NCBI RefSeq assembly: GCF_901933205.1
Contig: NC_044584.1
Span: 12,937,001-13,001,000, forward strand
Reading direction: 5' to 3'
Length of the DNA: 64,000 bases
Origin: Camarhynchus parvulus
Taxonomy: Eukaryota > Chordata > Aves > Passeriformes > Thraupidae
Part shown: positions 26,441 to 38,656 of the stretch, piece after piece
Layout of the letters: each line of letters starts with the position of its first letter
Numbering within the stretch: the first letter of the stretch is position 1
Position numbers and translations under genes: made by a program
The notes under the pieces: model-generated
The model's input: only the letters and a program-made list of their open reading frames with translations
Databases searched by the model: none
What the model was told of the DNA's origin: nothing

Positions 26441-29400
26441 TCTAACTCCAAAATATCTCTTCGGATGTTTAAAGTCCACAAAATATTTATAGGGTCTGCT
26501 TAAGAAGAAAAACACTCTCCCTCAGATTCACAGATGATTTTTGAAGTAGCTGGCTTCAGGATACTATTAATATACTTTTCTTGGTAAAACATTAGTTACA
26601 AAACTGTGCTCAATATTACTGTTCTGAATCTTTTCTGCTTTGAAAATGAAAAGAAAAAACCCTGTTTCTAGACTGTAGTAGCATCAGGTCACACACAGAG
26701 CACAGCCCACTGCTATTATGAAACCTGCATGAAAGAAGAACAACGACGGCGCTAAGAGTTGCCAAAAGCTCTCTTGAACAGCTGAACAACTCAAGTTTAT
26801 CACGGCTGATTTTGCTCATATTTGCTACAATGGTATCTCCTCCCCCCATTTTTGGTACCAGTGCCTGTGTGTCCACCTCACTTGCAAGCAGAAAGAAAAC
26901 AGGATTGAGGGAGGTTAAAATATTCAGCGCAGGGCTGCCTTCCACTGCCAGCACAGGAAAGAATCCTCAGGCAAAGCCTGCAAAGTGTTACTTGATCAGG
27001 ACAAACATAAACAGCAGCTCTCCCACACAAAATCAGCCACTTGGCAGCTGTTTGCCAGCTTTCTGCTTAACTTTGCTGATGAGGATTTACAGTTCACATC
27101 CTGGTTTGTTTCCTTCAAGCCCATTTTCCAGAGAACAGGTGAGAAGTCCCTAGAAATGGACAATGGACTGCATTAGTTAAAGCAACTTTAATGGAATCAG
27201 ATTTACAGAATTATTTCACTTTCTCTATGGTTTTCCATAAGAAACAAACAGTTGAAAATCTGGCATTATAACAGGGCATAAACCAACCTCAGACATGTCA
27301 GAGGCACAGTCCTTGCGAGGCTGATTTCTTCCTCCCTGTTTCAACAGTGAAGGTCTCCTTTACATACAACAAGAATACAATTTACTCTTCTGTAGGACAT
27401 CATCCTCAGTGTGATTGGAGATCTGAGTGGCATATCTGATGTCTGATAAAATTCAGAGACCCAGGACCATTGCAGTGGGAAAAGGGGCGAGTGAGAAAAA
27501 ATTGACAGAAGCTCAGGACATAGTGTGAGCTTGTTGTGGTCTCAAAGGGAAAAATGGCATGAAAAGTCAGGCAATAAAAATATCTGCATTTTTTGGTCAT
27601 TATTTACATAGCTGCATCACCACTGCTATTTCTAGAAAGAGAAGTCATTATTTACCTTGCAGCTGATTAAAGATCTTGGCTACAGAAGACAAATTGCTGC
27701 AACGTAACTAATACAAAATTAAAACTACAAATTTATACATTTACTCTATTCCTATGTTAGATTAGCTAAATTTTTAATTTTTGTATGCAAATTAAACTTA
27801 TTTAAATGTGAAACAGGCATACAAATGTATCTCTATTAAAAGCTGGACATAATTAACTGTGCTGAATTTAAATTATATAAGCTAATGTGACTTTTCATAA
27901 ATAGCCAAGGTCTAAGTCACATGACATCACTCCCCAACAGCTGGCCTGCAGTGCCTTTGATGTAAAAATTTATATAAATGAAGACTTGTGTGAATATTCA
28001 CCGTGCTTTTTGTGCAACCATTTTTTTCAATTATTGATAACAGATTAATGAGATAATAGTAATGCAAATGCATTTCCAGCCTGTTTTTATTCATAATGGT
28101 TCTGTGACATTCAGAGAATATTAACAAATTGAAAGGACAAGCCACATGTAGAACTGGAAACAGCTCTTTCAGGGAGAAATAGGTACAACTTCTTGATTAT
28201 TCAAATTACAGCTCTCTAAATGAAACAACTTACTCCAAAATCAAAGCAGAACTTCACAGACTCTCTTTGTAACACATGACAGGTCTATCAGCAATTGCAA
28301 CTGCATGCCCTGGGCTGAAATGAGAGCAGGCCATTATCTACATTCTGTGATTTGTTTCAAGCAGAAGACACCTGTATGCTATAGAAAAGCATTCACTCAA
28401 TGCCTGAAAATGGAAACAGATGGAGTTGGGTAAAACACACAAAGGCCAATTTGACAGCACAGAAAGGAGCAATTTCAGCCAACTGGAGATGAAACACCTC
28501 TTTAACGACACAATTAAGGATTTAAGAGCAGAGTCCAGTTGCACAGTCATTTATACAAAAAATGTCATGAGATAATAAATAGCAACTGCCTTTGGTAATA
28601 TTCCTCCCTGTTGAGGGGCCAGGACAAGGGGGATGCACAACTGAAGCCTGATCTTGAAGATTAATATGATGCTCCTGAGAATTTCCCCGCCTTGCCTAAA
28701 GATCCAGTTCAGAGCTAGAGACAGGGAGAAAATTCAAAGTGCAACAAAAGCCTCCTAGGAATACTTGGGCGAGAGCAAAAGAAAGAAGCTACACAAAAAA
28801 CAGAGCAGGGAATTAAAAACCTCATGAATGCAAAAGGAGCTGAGCTGTACAGACAGCTACATGCACCAGACTTCTGCAGAGAAGCCTTACATGGCATGGC
28901 TTCAAGGAAAATGGATGGATCCACCTAGGGCACAGCAGAAGTCAAATCCAGGCTGACACAAAATATATTCCAAGCACACCACTGCTGATTAACACAGTGC
29001 CAGTTGATCTACGCATTTGGCACTATCTTAAATGAACATCTAAATTTTTGAAGGGGGAAAATAAACACTCTTTACATAAAAGGAAAGATCTTAAAAAACG
29101 AAATTCAGCTAAGCTTCCCTTAAACCTCAGTCTCAAAACTGAAATGAGTTGCTGGATTGCTGCAGAATGCCTTTAGCTTCCTGAGCATGGTTCATACTTT
29201 CAAGCAAGGCCAAATAAATGCCAGCAATAACAAACTTGAGCAAAAGTGTGCCCTGGAAGACATTTGCCTAGGAAATCACAGAGGGCAAAATCCTGATTTG
29301 AGTACTGCAATGCAGTATTTGTTGGCAGGGCCGTTGCTGTATTTCTTAGTGGCGCTGACCCCAGAAAATTATGTCAGAACCTGGAATTTAGGATTTTCAT

Positions 29401-30023
29401 GGTCTGTAAAATCACAGGGTAAATACCCAACCTTCAACAACCCAAAGTATTTTCAGCCCCATAAAGCATTAGTGACCTTCTGACCATTTAGGAGCACAGA
29501 TCCAATTCTTATATTGCCCTGAGGCATTATTGAACAGAAATGGGTCCAACTAATCACACACCACGAGACCTTACAGCTGGCTGGGTTAAGCGCCCACCAG
29601 TCACTTTGCATTTAAAGGGATGTGCTCTCACACAGCAATGCACCCCAGATGCCGAAGCATTCCCAGGAAAGCCTGTGCACTTCTGTAGGCTTCCTGGATT
29701 TCCTGTGCTATGTGACATGAACAGTGAGGAGATTCATAGGACTTCTCCCCAAAATGTAAATGTCAGCACAACCTGAGTGAACTGGGCCAGGGACAGTCCT
29801 TTCTTCAAGGGCACCAGGGTTTTGTCTGCATGTATGAAAGCCTGGCACAATGGCATCCAAAACTCCAGAGCAAAAATAAGGGCTGGAGGTGGTGTGGATT
29901 TCTCTTACTGATGTACCTGTAAATGTTCTGGTCTGCAGATGGAGCTGTGTAAGACCTACTGTAAACCATTTTTCTTGTGTCCAACTGATTCTTTTTGTCC
30001 CCTCCCCTTTTGACCCCGAATAG

Positions 30024-30391
30024 CTGACAAAGTCAACGATGACTTCTACACCAAGCGCCGGCACCTGGCGGAGCTGGCGGCCAAGGGGAGCCTGCCCCTG
30101 CACCCGGTGCGCCTGGACGAGGAGAGGGCCTACACCATCGACAGCGGGCTCACCAGGCAGAACGGCAAATCCAGGATGGGCAAGATTCACACACACCCCC
30201 TGGGCTACAACTCCCACTACAAGACCTGGGATCCCAACGACCCCTCCCTGAGGCGGCAAGCGTTCCCAAACAAGGGCAAGCACGGCATGGGAGACCCGAC
30301 GCTAAGTGACCCACTGACCACCCGCAGCCAGCACTATCTGGGCCCACAGCCATACTTCATAACCAACAGCAAGACAGAAGTAACTGTTTGA
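30024..30391 (+). CDS. SHISA9: Terminal coding exon of the Shisa-family protein, ending in PDZ ligand EVTV
   Basis: This exon encodes the last 121 residues of the cytoplasmic tail, after two bases that complete the Ala codon shared with the previous exon. It begins DKVNDDFYTKRRHLAELAAK, a highly conserved Shisa6/9 block. It continues with a basic and polar segment (HPLGYNSHYKTWDPNDPSLR) and ends QPYFITNSKTEVTV before the TGA at 30389-30391. The final four residues EVTV form a type I PDZ-binding motif that in this family recruits synaptic scaffolds such as PSD-95 (established for Shisa proteins). The acceptor CCCGAATAG at 30015-30023 follows a strong pyrimidine tract, and the frame is uninterrupted. 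The exon is markedly GC-richer than its surroundings. The C terminus is similar in SHISA6, SHISA7 and SHISA9, so the motif alone does not decide the paralog. The middle of this exon (ERAYTIDSG, KIHTHPLGY) and the gene-poor 3' flank favour SHISA9. Confidence 0.93.
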
Positions 30392-30482
30392 GTTTGTTTT
30401 CTTTCTCTTTTTTTTTTTCTAATGAAATCCTTTGAAAACCACACTCAAATGTATACACAACACAAACACTCAACCAAAAGGC

Positions 30483-30510
30483 AAAAAAAAAAAAAAAAAA
30501 AAAAAAAAAA
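30483..30510 (+). repeat. Homopolymeric A28 tract in the 3' UTR
   Basis: Twenty-eight consecutive A residues start about 90 bases after the stop codon, followed by CAACAAAAAAAG. The tract length is probably variable. It could cause internal oligo-dT priming in cDNA data. A T11 run lies 64 bases upstream. Confidence 0.95.
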
Positions 30511-32631
30511 CAACAAAAAAAGAGGAAACAGAAGAAAGGAACTTTCACCTGGACACTCTTGGTATCCAGCCAGCTGTAGGCCGAAGAGTGGGTTAATACC
30601 ATTCAGCAATACACACTGAAGGTTGAATTACAAACTCCATTTGTATTTCACAATGGGACACAAACCCTTGTGACTAAATTTTTTTACTTGAAACTAAAAT
30701 CCATGATGAGAAGTAGCACAATCTAGAGAAACTTTATGTCTGCTTAAACATTTACACTATGTTCCTGCCTTGAGACAGAGGAAGAGAGAGAGAACAATAT
30801 ACTGTAATATATTATTTCAGAGAGGAATTTTGTATAAAATCTATTAATAATCACTAGACCTGTGAAAAACCGAGAGCAACCATCTTGGTACAATCCCTAA
30901 CATCTACTATTGTACTTTCACACCATCCTATAGAGAAGGCAAAAAATATATATAAATTAAGGGACAAAGACACTTTCACAAGGAATTTATAAAGACTGTT
31001 AAGATTAAGAGCATATGGGACCTTTCTGGCTGGTAGAGAATTCAACAGGATGATAACAGCAGAAGATTTCATTTCGGTTTACTTCGTTTGATTTGAAATT
31101 TTTGGGAACCTCCAAAATAAGAAGAGACACTTCACATGACACAGAAAGCTGCTGGGGGAAAAAGGGCATCAGAATATTCCCTCTCAGTCCTCCTGTTTTC
31201 AGGCAGATGGTAACTATTCTCACTTTGCAGACTGTCAGGATTTTTTCTTCACCTAAATGTTTTGCCTATCTTCAACTGCTTCAGACTGAAATTAAGCGTG
31301 GGTGGTGCCTTTACTGTATTACTATTGTTCAATGACAGTCTTGTTCTTCAAAGTGACCCCTTTGTTCCTTTAAGCTATTTCCTCATGTTTTGCTAAGGAT
31401 GACAAGGGTTCTGCCCTGCTCAGCCTCCTCTGTTTGTTCTGAAAGGAAACTGGACTACATCTCCATGCAGTGGTTGCACAGTCAGGACTATTTAGTTAGC
31501 CCCTTCATTTTCCCAATTTCAACTTTTCCCCTCTAGTCTCTCATTTTGTATTTGCTTTTAGCCATGGCAGTTCTCTGTAGTTCAAGTAAATGTTATCTGG
31601 TATATTGTCTCTATCGTTTGGCTTTCTCTAGCGGTGTTCCCTCTTGGTGGGCTGTGTGGTGGAAGAGGCTGGTCCAGCCTCAAACATCAGAGATCTGGGG
31701 TTAAACTAAACAAACAATTGACTCATGGTCTTGACTGTGGTTCTGATGAGCAGGATGCCTGATTTGTGTGAGTGAAACCACTTGAACTGTGCACTGTGAG
31801 CAAACTCACAGTCCTGGGCCTGTAAAGGCCTCAGCACATCCACAAAGAGACAGAGTTGGGATGGGGTGGCAGGCAATGCATTCAGTCTTTCAGTAATTCC
31901 TGTCCTTCCCCCAACACAAGTCACTTGGCTAAATCCCAACTAGCTGTCCTACTACAGTTGCATTCTCACCAGCTGTCAATTCTTCGGGAGATTAGGTCTG
32001 GAAGAGTATTCAGGGAGGAGTGAGAACTGTTATGTCGTAAGAAGAACTGGAGGTGGCATTTCTTACTGTACTCAACTGACAATGCTTCTGCTTAGTCAAG
32101 GATGCAAGGGCTAAGATTTTGAAATCTGGTTAAATGGAGATACCATTTTTTTTAGCTATATCAAGATTGATTTGCATCCTGAGAGCACTGGTATCTCTCC
32201 ATAAGCGCGCTGCTAAATTTTATGATCATATGTTTTAAGACTATCAGAAGTAGACAAAGCCCACAAGACAAATACTTTGCACACAACCCAGACTCTCCAC
32301 TATCTTACTTTTATTCCTTTAATCTTTATTGCCTTCACAACTGGCTGACTTAATTTGACCCTTTATGGAATGTTGCTGTTAATCCATATGCTTTAGATAC
32401 ACATTACAGCTGCACTCTTAATTCACACAGGTTTCGTGTAACTTGAGCATATTTTATGTGGAAATATTTTAGTAACTGTATGTTCTGTAAGTAAACCCGT
32501 GTTAATACTTGTTAACTACAGAGTTTATGATACCAATAATACTTCCTACAATAAAATGTTTGTTTGTTTTTTAAGAATGTTTATTTGTAAACATATGTAT
32601 TCACTATATTACTATGAATTTCTTACCTGGC

Positions 32632-32637
32632 AATAAA
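32632..32637 (+). promoter_or_regulatory. Candidate polyadenylation signal AATAAA
   Basis: A canonical AATAAA lies about 2.24 kb after the stop codon, at the end of an AT- and T-rich stretch. Another hexamer lies about 80 bases upstream at 32550-32555. The second is preferred as the distal signal, but no sequence evidence proves use of either. Confidence 0.45.
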
Positions 32638-32838
32638 ACTGATTCTAAGTGAATCCAACTTGCTGGCTCATTCCTAAACTTGTATCAGTGGGCCAGTTTT
32701 TGAGTCTAAACTGAGCTTTTGGAGCATCTCACTGCAGCCAGTGGGGCTCATATCAGCACAAAGGATGCTTTGCCTCTGCCAATGTGAACGAGGGGTTCTT
32801 TGGAAATCAGTTGCATGTTATCTGCATTATGGAGAAGC

Positions 32839-32890
32839 CGGGTGATGTCTGAAGCTCCTTCCAGGCCCAACCATTTTGTGACTCTATGAC
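32839..32890 (+). mobile_element. CR1 LINE 3' tail remnant
   Basis: The sequence GGGTGATGTCTGAAGCTCCTT continues with CCAGGCCCAACCATTTTGTG and ACTCTATGA, a degraded version of the CR1 3' tail (GGTCCCTTCCAACCC, then ACCATTCTATGA). It lies about 200 bases past the predicted transcript end. Only the last ~50 bases of the element remain. Confidence 0.7.
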
Positions 32891-35460
32891 TGCCTGTTAT
32901 ATGCAATACAAGATACACAGGGATTGCCAGCCTACCAAAACTTCATGTGCCCTGTAAGCCTCCAGGCACCACACACACCTTGTGCCACTTAATCAGTTAA
33001 TTAATGTTTTGAGGAAAAACAACAAAAAGGTAAGCATGCCCAAGGGCAGAGGCTGATCCTCATGAATGCATGGGAGTTTTGCAATAAGCTTCAGACACGT
33101 CCAAGCATTGCAACTACTCAGCCAGAGCAAATGAAGCACTGATGTATACTGCTTCAAAAATTTTATATATTAATTAGAGAAGATCCTGTACACAACATCT
33201 GTGTACCAAGTCTGCTGGAACAGAAAGTCCTTACAGGCTTTTAGTAGTGCTAATGGCTCATAAAGCTGACAAGCTTCGTGGAGAGTTTGGGTAGCTTCTT
33301 CTCCTTTCTTTGCTAAAATGATAGTGAATAAATTTCAGAAGAAGAAACAGGGAGTCAGGAAACCCAGCTTCAGAATCCACTGACTGCACGACCTGGTGCA
33401 AATTCTTTAGACAATTTAGGAGTCTTTGGAAGCCATGACACATTATCAGAAGGAAAACATCAATTCAAAAGTCTCCAGAATTAGCCCTCTTATACAGTAG
33501 AAAAATCTCAGTTTCAATATACACCATTATGGGTGCCAGGAAACAGTTCATAAAAGCCCCGTTTTTTGTTACAGGAGCATTTCCCTGCCTCAGGTACAAC
33601 TACAGAAACAACTCCTTTCTGCCAGAGGGCTTAGGACAGACATACAGAGTTTGGTCAGTGCCAGAAAAATTCTAGGCAGCCTTGGAACCCACAGGGAAGC
33701 CTGGGGAGCCCGGTGGAACACAAGCCTACCCTGCAGTAGACACAACTTCCTGTTACAGCTCCATCTATGCACATGTTGTTTCTAGCAGCAAATTCCTGAC
33801 TGGAATCACAGATGGCAAAAGGGCCAACTGCTTTGCTAGTAGAAGTGTCTCAGCATAGCTATTGTTCTTTCAGGTACATGAAAACCTCCAAAGAAAACCC
33901 ACTGGAATGTGATTTTGTGTTTCCACGTGGTTTTTTTCCTCTTCTGACAGCCTGACCCTTTTGATACCACTAGCAAGAATGGCACTGGGCTCTCACCCCT
34001 ATTTCTTCCATAATGGCTCTTTGATTCTAACACAGATGCAGTGACTGCAAACAGAAAAGTGCCCTGACAAGAGAGGATGGTGATCCTGCAAAGAGCTATG
34101 GAGTCTAAAAGCCAAAGGCTTCTGGTTTAGAGCCCTTTACCCTGGAACCATATGTTCTCATGACTAAATCTTTAGAGCATGGTCCTTAGCTTACACAGAC
34201 TGAAGATGTGATGGCTTATATAAATAGAGGATCAGGTCTCATGTGATTTCACACTATGAGGTGTCTCCACGACTCACAACTTTAGATTTTAATAGATCTG
34301 GGAAAAGACTCATGCTTTGCTCTGTTCTTATAGAATGGTTATTGGATTTTGGGTACTAAATAAATAACCCTAGTCCACAAATCCCTTTTGCACACAATCT
34401 TGAGCACTTTATTTAATCCTGGTCTCTATACTTGAATACATGGAGGACTTTCAATGATAAATATAGTCTTCACTGTAATTATATCATCTTTCTATTTTGC
34501 ATAGATAATTTTATTTTGCTAAAACCAATTATGATAGGCAATATTATTGTATTAAACTATATAATCTCATATATCATCTGCTGCTGAAATTGTGATCATA
34601 GGAGGAGCACCACATTACCAAAAAGCGAACACTGTTGTTTTTATCAGTGGGAAAGACATACAGCTCTATTTTGAAAAGTGTGTGTAAAACAATCTTGGAA
34701 TTCATGCTTCATTCTTTAGACATTTCCAGGCTCAAATTTTGCTCAGCCTGCAAGCTGGGTGAATCCTCATACCTGCCAACCAGGCCCTTCCTCCCCATCC
34801 AGGCACTAATGAAATCCAGGATCAAATTAGGGTACTGGTTAAACCCCATACCTGCACAAAAGCTGCTGTCAATCCCAATGAGGGATGCAGCAAACATTTC
34901 TGCAAAAGATGCACCATGAAGAGACTGACACACTTCATTCAGCTGTGCAGGCCCTATCATGTCAGCACAGCATGAGATATATTTGTCCCCAGTGACAGCC
35001 CTTTGTGACAACCTGATCCTAGTTTTGGGCATTCTTCCTATGTCAGAATCTGCCAAATAAACAATCCTGAACAGGCCATGCTCCCTGAATAGGCCCTTCT
35101 CATCCCACAGCCCCTCTTCTAACAAGATAATGGTGTTGTTCAACAGCACAGTGTTCTCCCTTAAATTTCACTTTCCACCTTCAGAGCTAAGGGACCCATT
35201 CAGGCAAGGGGAAGCTTTGGATTCAGTCTATCCAGAGGCTAAGTTCAGAATCCCTATCTATTACTGCTGCTCCCATTTCACATATCAGAAAAGAATAAGA
35301 TGCAATTTGTACCTAAGTTCATGAAGCACTGCTGTACTAAGTCAGGTCCTTCATGGATGCATGAAGAGGCTCTGTACCTCTCTTTCTCTGCCGGGAACTT
35401 GACGATAATTTTTCATCCCCAAGCAATCATTCTGTGAAAGGTTTTATTTTTTGTTAGTAA

Positions 35461-35486
35461 AGCTAGAATTCAGAGCTAGAATTCAG
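35461..35486. repeat. Perfect 13-bp tandem duplication
   Basis: AGCTAGAATTCAG occurs twice back to back. Adjacent copies without an insert suggest replication slippage rather than a target-site duplication. Confidence 0.9.
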
Positions 35487-36125
35487 TTTTTGTCTATGCA
35501 TTCTGTAATACACTGCTACACACAGTTGCATCTTGTCTATTTAAGTCAACTCTAGCAGCCTTCACTTGGCAACTCCTCCTGCATTTACATGGTAAAAGGC
35601 ATTGTAGCTTGTTAATAGGGGTTGATGTGCTAGCAGGGTTCATCTTCTGAACCTGCCCACCAAGCCTTGTGTGCATCCCTCACAATAAATAAGGCTGGGA
35701 GAACAATATGTTATCAAAAGTGGCGATTTCAAATCAAGAGAGAAGGTCAGGTATTATAGCTGCTGTTTAAACTGAGGTTGAGCTACAAACAAGAACTGAA
35801 AACCAGTGATAATCACAAGCCTTTCAGCGGCCATTGGCAGCATTATTTGATAGGAAACAAGTGCTCCCCAGCAGCAGGTGTGCCAGTGAAGCCACTGACA
35901 CTCCCTGAGCAGAAGCACGTTCTTTTCACTGCATGCAGCAGTTGGCCTCAAGTTCACCCTCTGGAATTTGGGCTTACACTGACATTTTGATCACTGTAGT
36001 TGTTATTAGAGACTTTGGCCAATTTCAGTGAGTATATTCCTTGAAGTAATTGATCCCCAGAGGAAAGAGTGCTTTACCTGCTACTTATTATTTCATTAAG
36101 CAACAGAAACATTGCAAAAACTTGG

Positions 36126-36195
36126 ATGGGGAGCTGGAACTAGATGATCCTTAAGGCCCTTTGCATTCCAAACCATTTTATGATTCTATGATTAA
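36126..36195 (+). mobile_element. CR1 LINE 3' tail with terminal repeat
   Basis: The segment reads GGAGCTGGAACTAGATGATC, then CTTAAGGCCCTTTGCATTCC, then AAACCATTTTATGATTCTATGATT. It retains the CR1 3' signature including two TATGATT-type terminal units. This is the best preserved tail in the window. The element is truncated just upstream of the tail. Confidence 0.88.
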
Positions 36196-38574
36196 CTGTG
36201 CTTTTTTTTTTCTCTGCCACAGGTGAAGAGAAGCTAGGCTTTGCTTTGTCCTTACAGGGGTAAGAGAGCTCAAGGAAGGCTGCTTTTCTTCCTCTTTTCA
36301 AGGCAGAGTTACAATTCAGCAGGAGTTTTTCATATACATCCTGCGGGAGACTGCAGTGGCTACTGACTACAGAAGCAGCCTGTTGCCTCCCTCTTATACT
36401 AGGACTGAAAAAATCATGCAGTTGAAAGACATAAAGGTAGACTGGACTACTGCAGCCTCAGTACTGGCTTTGCAGGTTGGCTGCTACTTTCCACTGCCCC
36501 TTTGAAGAGGTCAGAGAACTGTGTGATATTTTCACAACTGATGCTCTCCAGGGAACTCCAGCCTTCTTGATCATCCCCTCCCACCCAGCACCTCACCTGG
36601 GCTCTCTCCTTTCAGGCCAAAGTAGCAGTTTTGGGGAACAACCCCACTTTGTGCACACCTGTATGCACAGACACATCTTACACCACTTGGGCTTTGGAGC
36701 TTGACTCCCTAAAGCATTTGTGTCTGCAACACCACTGAAGGGTAACACTGACTTGGAAAATCCACCTAACTGCCTCACTATACTTTTGGGGCCTTATTTC
36801 AGTTTTGAAGATGGGATCTATATCCCTAATTTACTTTACTGCTTTTGAAAATTAAATACTAAAGAATGTGACATTCTACAGAAGAGACAGTCTAAAGTTT
36901 AGGGATGAAAAGTGTCCTTTAGGGCTGTAATGTATTTTGCTATTACTGCTTGGGGAATAATACTAAGGATGATAGAGAGCAAGTTGACAGGATTCATTAA
37001 GGCAGAGACAGCCTGTGTATGCTGTGATGCACAGGACTCTGCACAAGTCTGCCTAGGCAGAGCAAACTGCTCTGGTTTTTACTGAATGTGATTTATGAGT
37101 TTGTTTTTTGTGGTTTTGTCTTTTTTTTTTCTGTTCTAAAAGATGAATCTCAAAAGCACAACACTGAGAGTGCTCATAACAAAGGTGCCCTGTTGAACAC
37201 AGCAAGTGGCACAACATTGTACAGCACAGCTGTGACAGCAAAGGCCCTGAGCCCGCACTGCTGAGTTAGTGGCAGGATTGTCAGCGTGTGGAAACCCAAA
37301 ACTCACGAACAACACACATTCACTCTTTGATATGCAGAACTTATAGACTCCACTACAAGTGATTTTTCTCAACCTGACATCAACTAAATGGTATAGAAAA
37401 GGAAGTGCAGCAGATACACCACAGGATTGCACAGATCTTCTAGACTGAGTTACAGCTGAGACTGCAGTTCAACAAGATAATGGCTGCAACATTGCCTTGT
37501 AGCAAACCACAGTTATCCTGCCAGCATCTCATCTCCCTGGCTGTCTCGTTCCTCTGACACAGCTCATAATGAGTAGGGAAGACTCCACTCTCAGGCTGTT
37601 GCTTGGCTTCAATGTGCACATTCAAAGTCCCTGTGACAGACAGCTACTCCAGCCATTAGGATACTGAAGTTTGCATAAAGTCAAAACCCAGGTATAAATC
37701 TTATCACTTTCTACAAACAAAGCAAAGTATATTGCATTTTGAGTCCCAGATACAATTCCCTTATGAATTTCTGCCTAGCTTCTTGAAACCCTCCTATGCT
37801 ACACACTCTTTAGCTTCTTTGACCTTTAGTTAATATTTAACTGCCTACCTACTAATATGTTTTTTATGTTTCTTCAATGTTTACAATGTATGTTATTATT
37901 AAATGATAATTTTATTAGGTGAAATATTCTCCAAAGACAGCAGTACTGGAGGAGTATTAGCAGGAAATTTTTCTATCACCCCCAGATCTACTGATGATCA
38001 CTTTTCAGTTATCTTTGGGGTTGCACCTTGTTGACAGGTTAGTAATATAAAGATTTACTTTTTAAGAGCTCCTGTATGCACTGTAAAATCTATTCTCCCT
38101 TCTTGAACATGTTTCCTTTCAAAATAGGAAGACAATACACATATATATTTCAAAACTATTCTGTCTTTATGGACTGTGAGTAAACAGGTAGAAGAGAGGA
38201 GATGCTACACTTCATTAAAGGGAAAATATTGAGTGTTTCACCAGCTCAAATCCTCTTCCCCATATCTATAATATTCCAGCCATAACTGGCATTTTAACTG
38301 TGTAATAATAATTTCTTATACAATAATAATACGGAGGTTGAAGTGTAACTAATGCATTTAAACAACTTCAGGGAAAGATGAAGTCAACTTTCTAATAATG
38401 ATTTCCAGTATGTTCTATGACCTTTGTTCACTCTTCAACTGTGACCTTTGAGGATGGGTCAAGCTTCTGAAAAAAACTGATTTACAAAACTGCATAGCTA
38501 TTCTGTGCAAAATATTACAGTAATCAACAGCCTTAAAAACTCTTTTCTATTGTCTAATGAGACAATGGGATGAA

Positions 38575-38656
38575 TATATATTGTATCCCTATATATAAAT
38601 ATGTATATACACACACACAAGAAAAGAACAACCAAAAAAAAGGAAAAAAAAAAAAC
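38575..38656. repeat. Low-complexity AT/ACAC and A-rich stretch
   Basis: Alternating TATA-type bases grade into a short ACACACACAC run and then into A-rich DNA with two long A runs. No gene or element boundary is recognisable here. Confidence 0.75.

Larger units (their letters stand above)
12785..30023 (+). other. SHISA9: Intron between the last two coding exons
   Basis: The intron is bounded by the donor GTAAGT at 12785 and by an acceptor with a long pyrimidine tract ending CCCGAATAG at 30023, both phase 1. It is about 17.2 kb of mostly unique AT-rich sequence. It contains a degraded CR1 tail near 13.15 kb, a TTA microsatellite at 18281-18302, a short TG run at 23225-23237, a GC-rich patch around 22.13-22.28 kb, and an ancient MIR-like SINE at 26.27-26.44 kb. 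An AT-rich block at about 27.70-27.90 kb carries an octamer ATGCAAAT at 27785-27792. Shisa6-type genes are reported to have an alternatively included tail exon; I did not find a convincing additional exon here. Confidence 0.85.
30392..32655 (+). other. SHISA9: Probable 3' untranslated region
   Basis: The region following the stop codon has no further coding frame and is AT-rich. It has a T11 run at 30408-30418, a 28-base A tract at 30483-30510 and, near its end, U-rich TTTGTTTGTTTTT and ATTTA-type motifs around 32559-32590. AATAAA hexamers occur at 32550-32555 and 32632-32637, and I place the transcript end shortly after the second. The end is a prediction: an earlier or much later cleavage site is possible. 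Confidence 0.5.

Noticed and set aside
29708..30283. 191-codon open frame on the minus strand
   Set aside because: It is largely antisense to the GC-rich terminal coding exon, which has splice sites and family matches on the plus strand. Long antisense frames are expected opposite GC-rich coding sequence.
30422..30619. Lysine-rich open frame after the stop codon
   Set aside because: It is a translation of the A28 tract and adjacent A-rich 3' UTR.
38609..38619. ACAC run as a microsatellite of note
   Set aside because: It has only five to six units and is already covered by the low-complexity entry.
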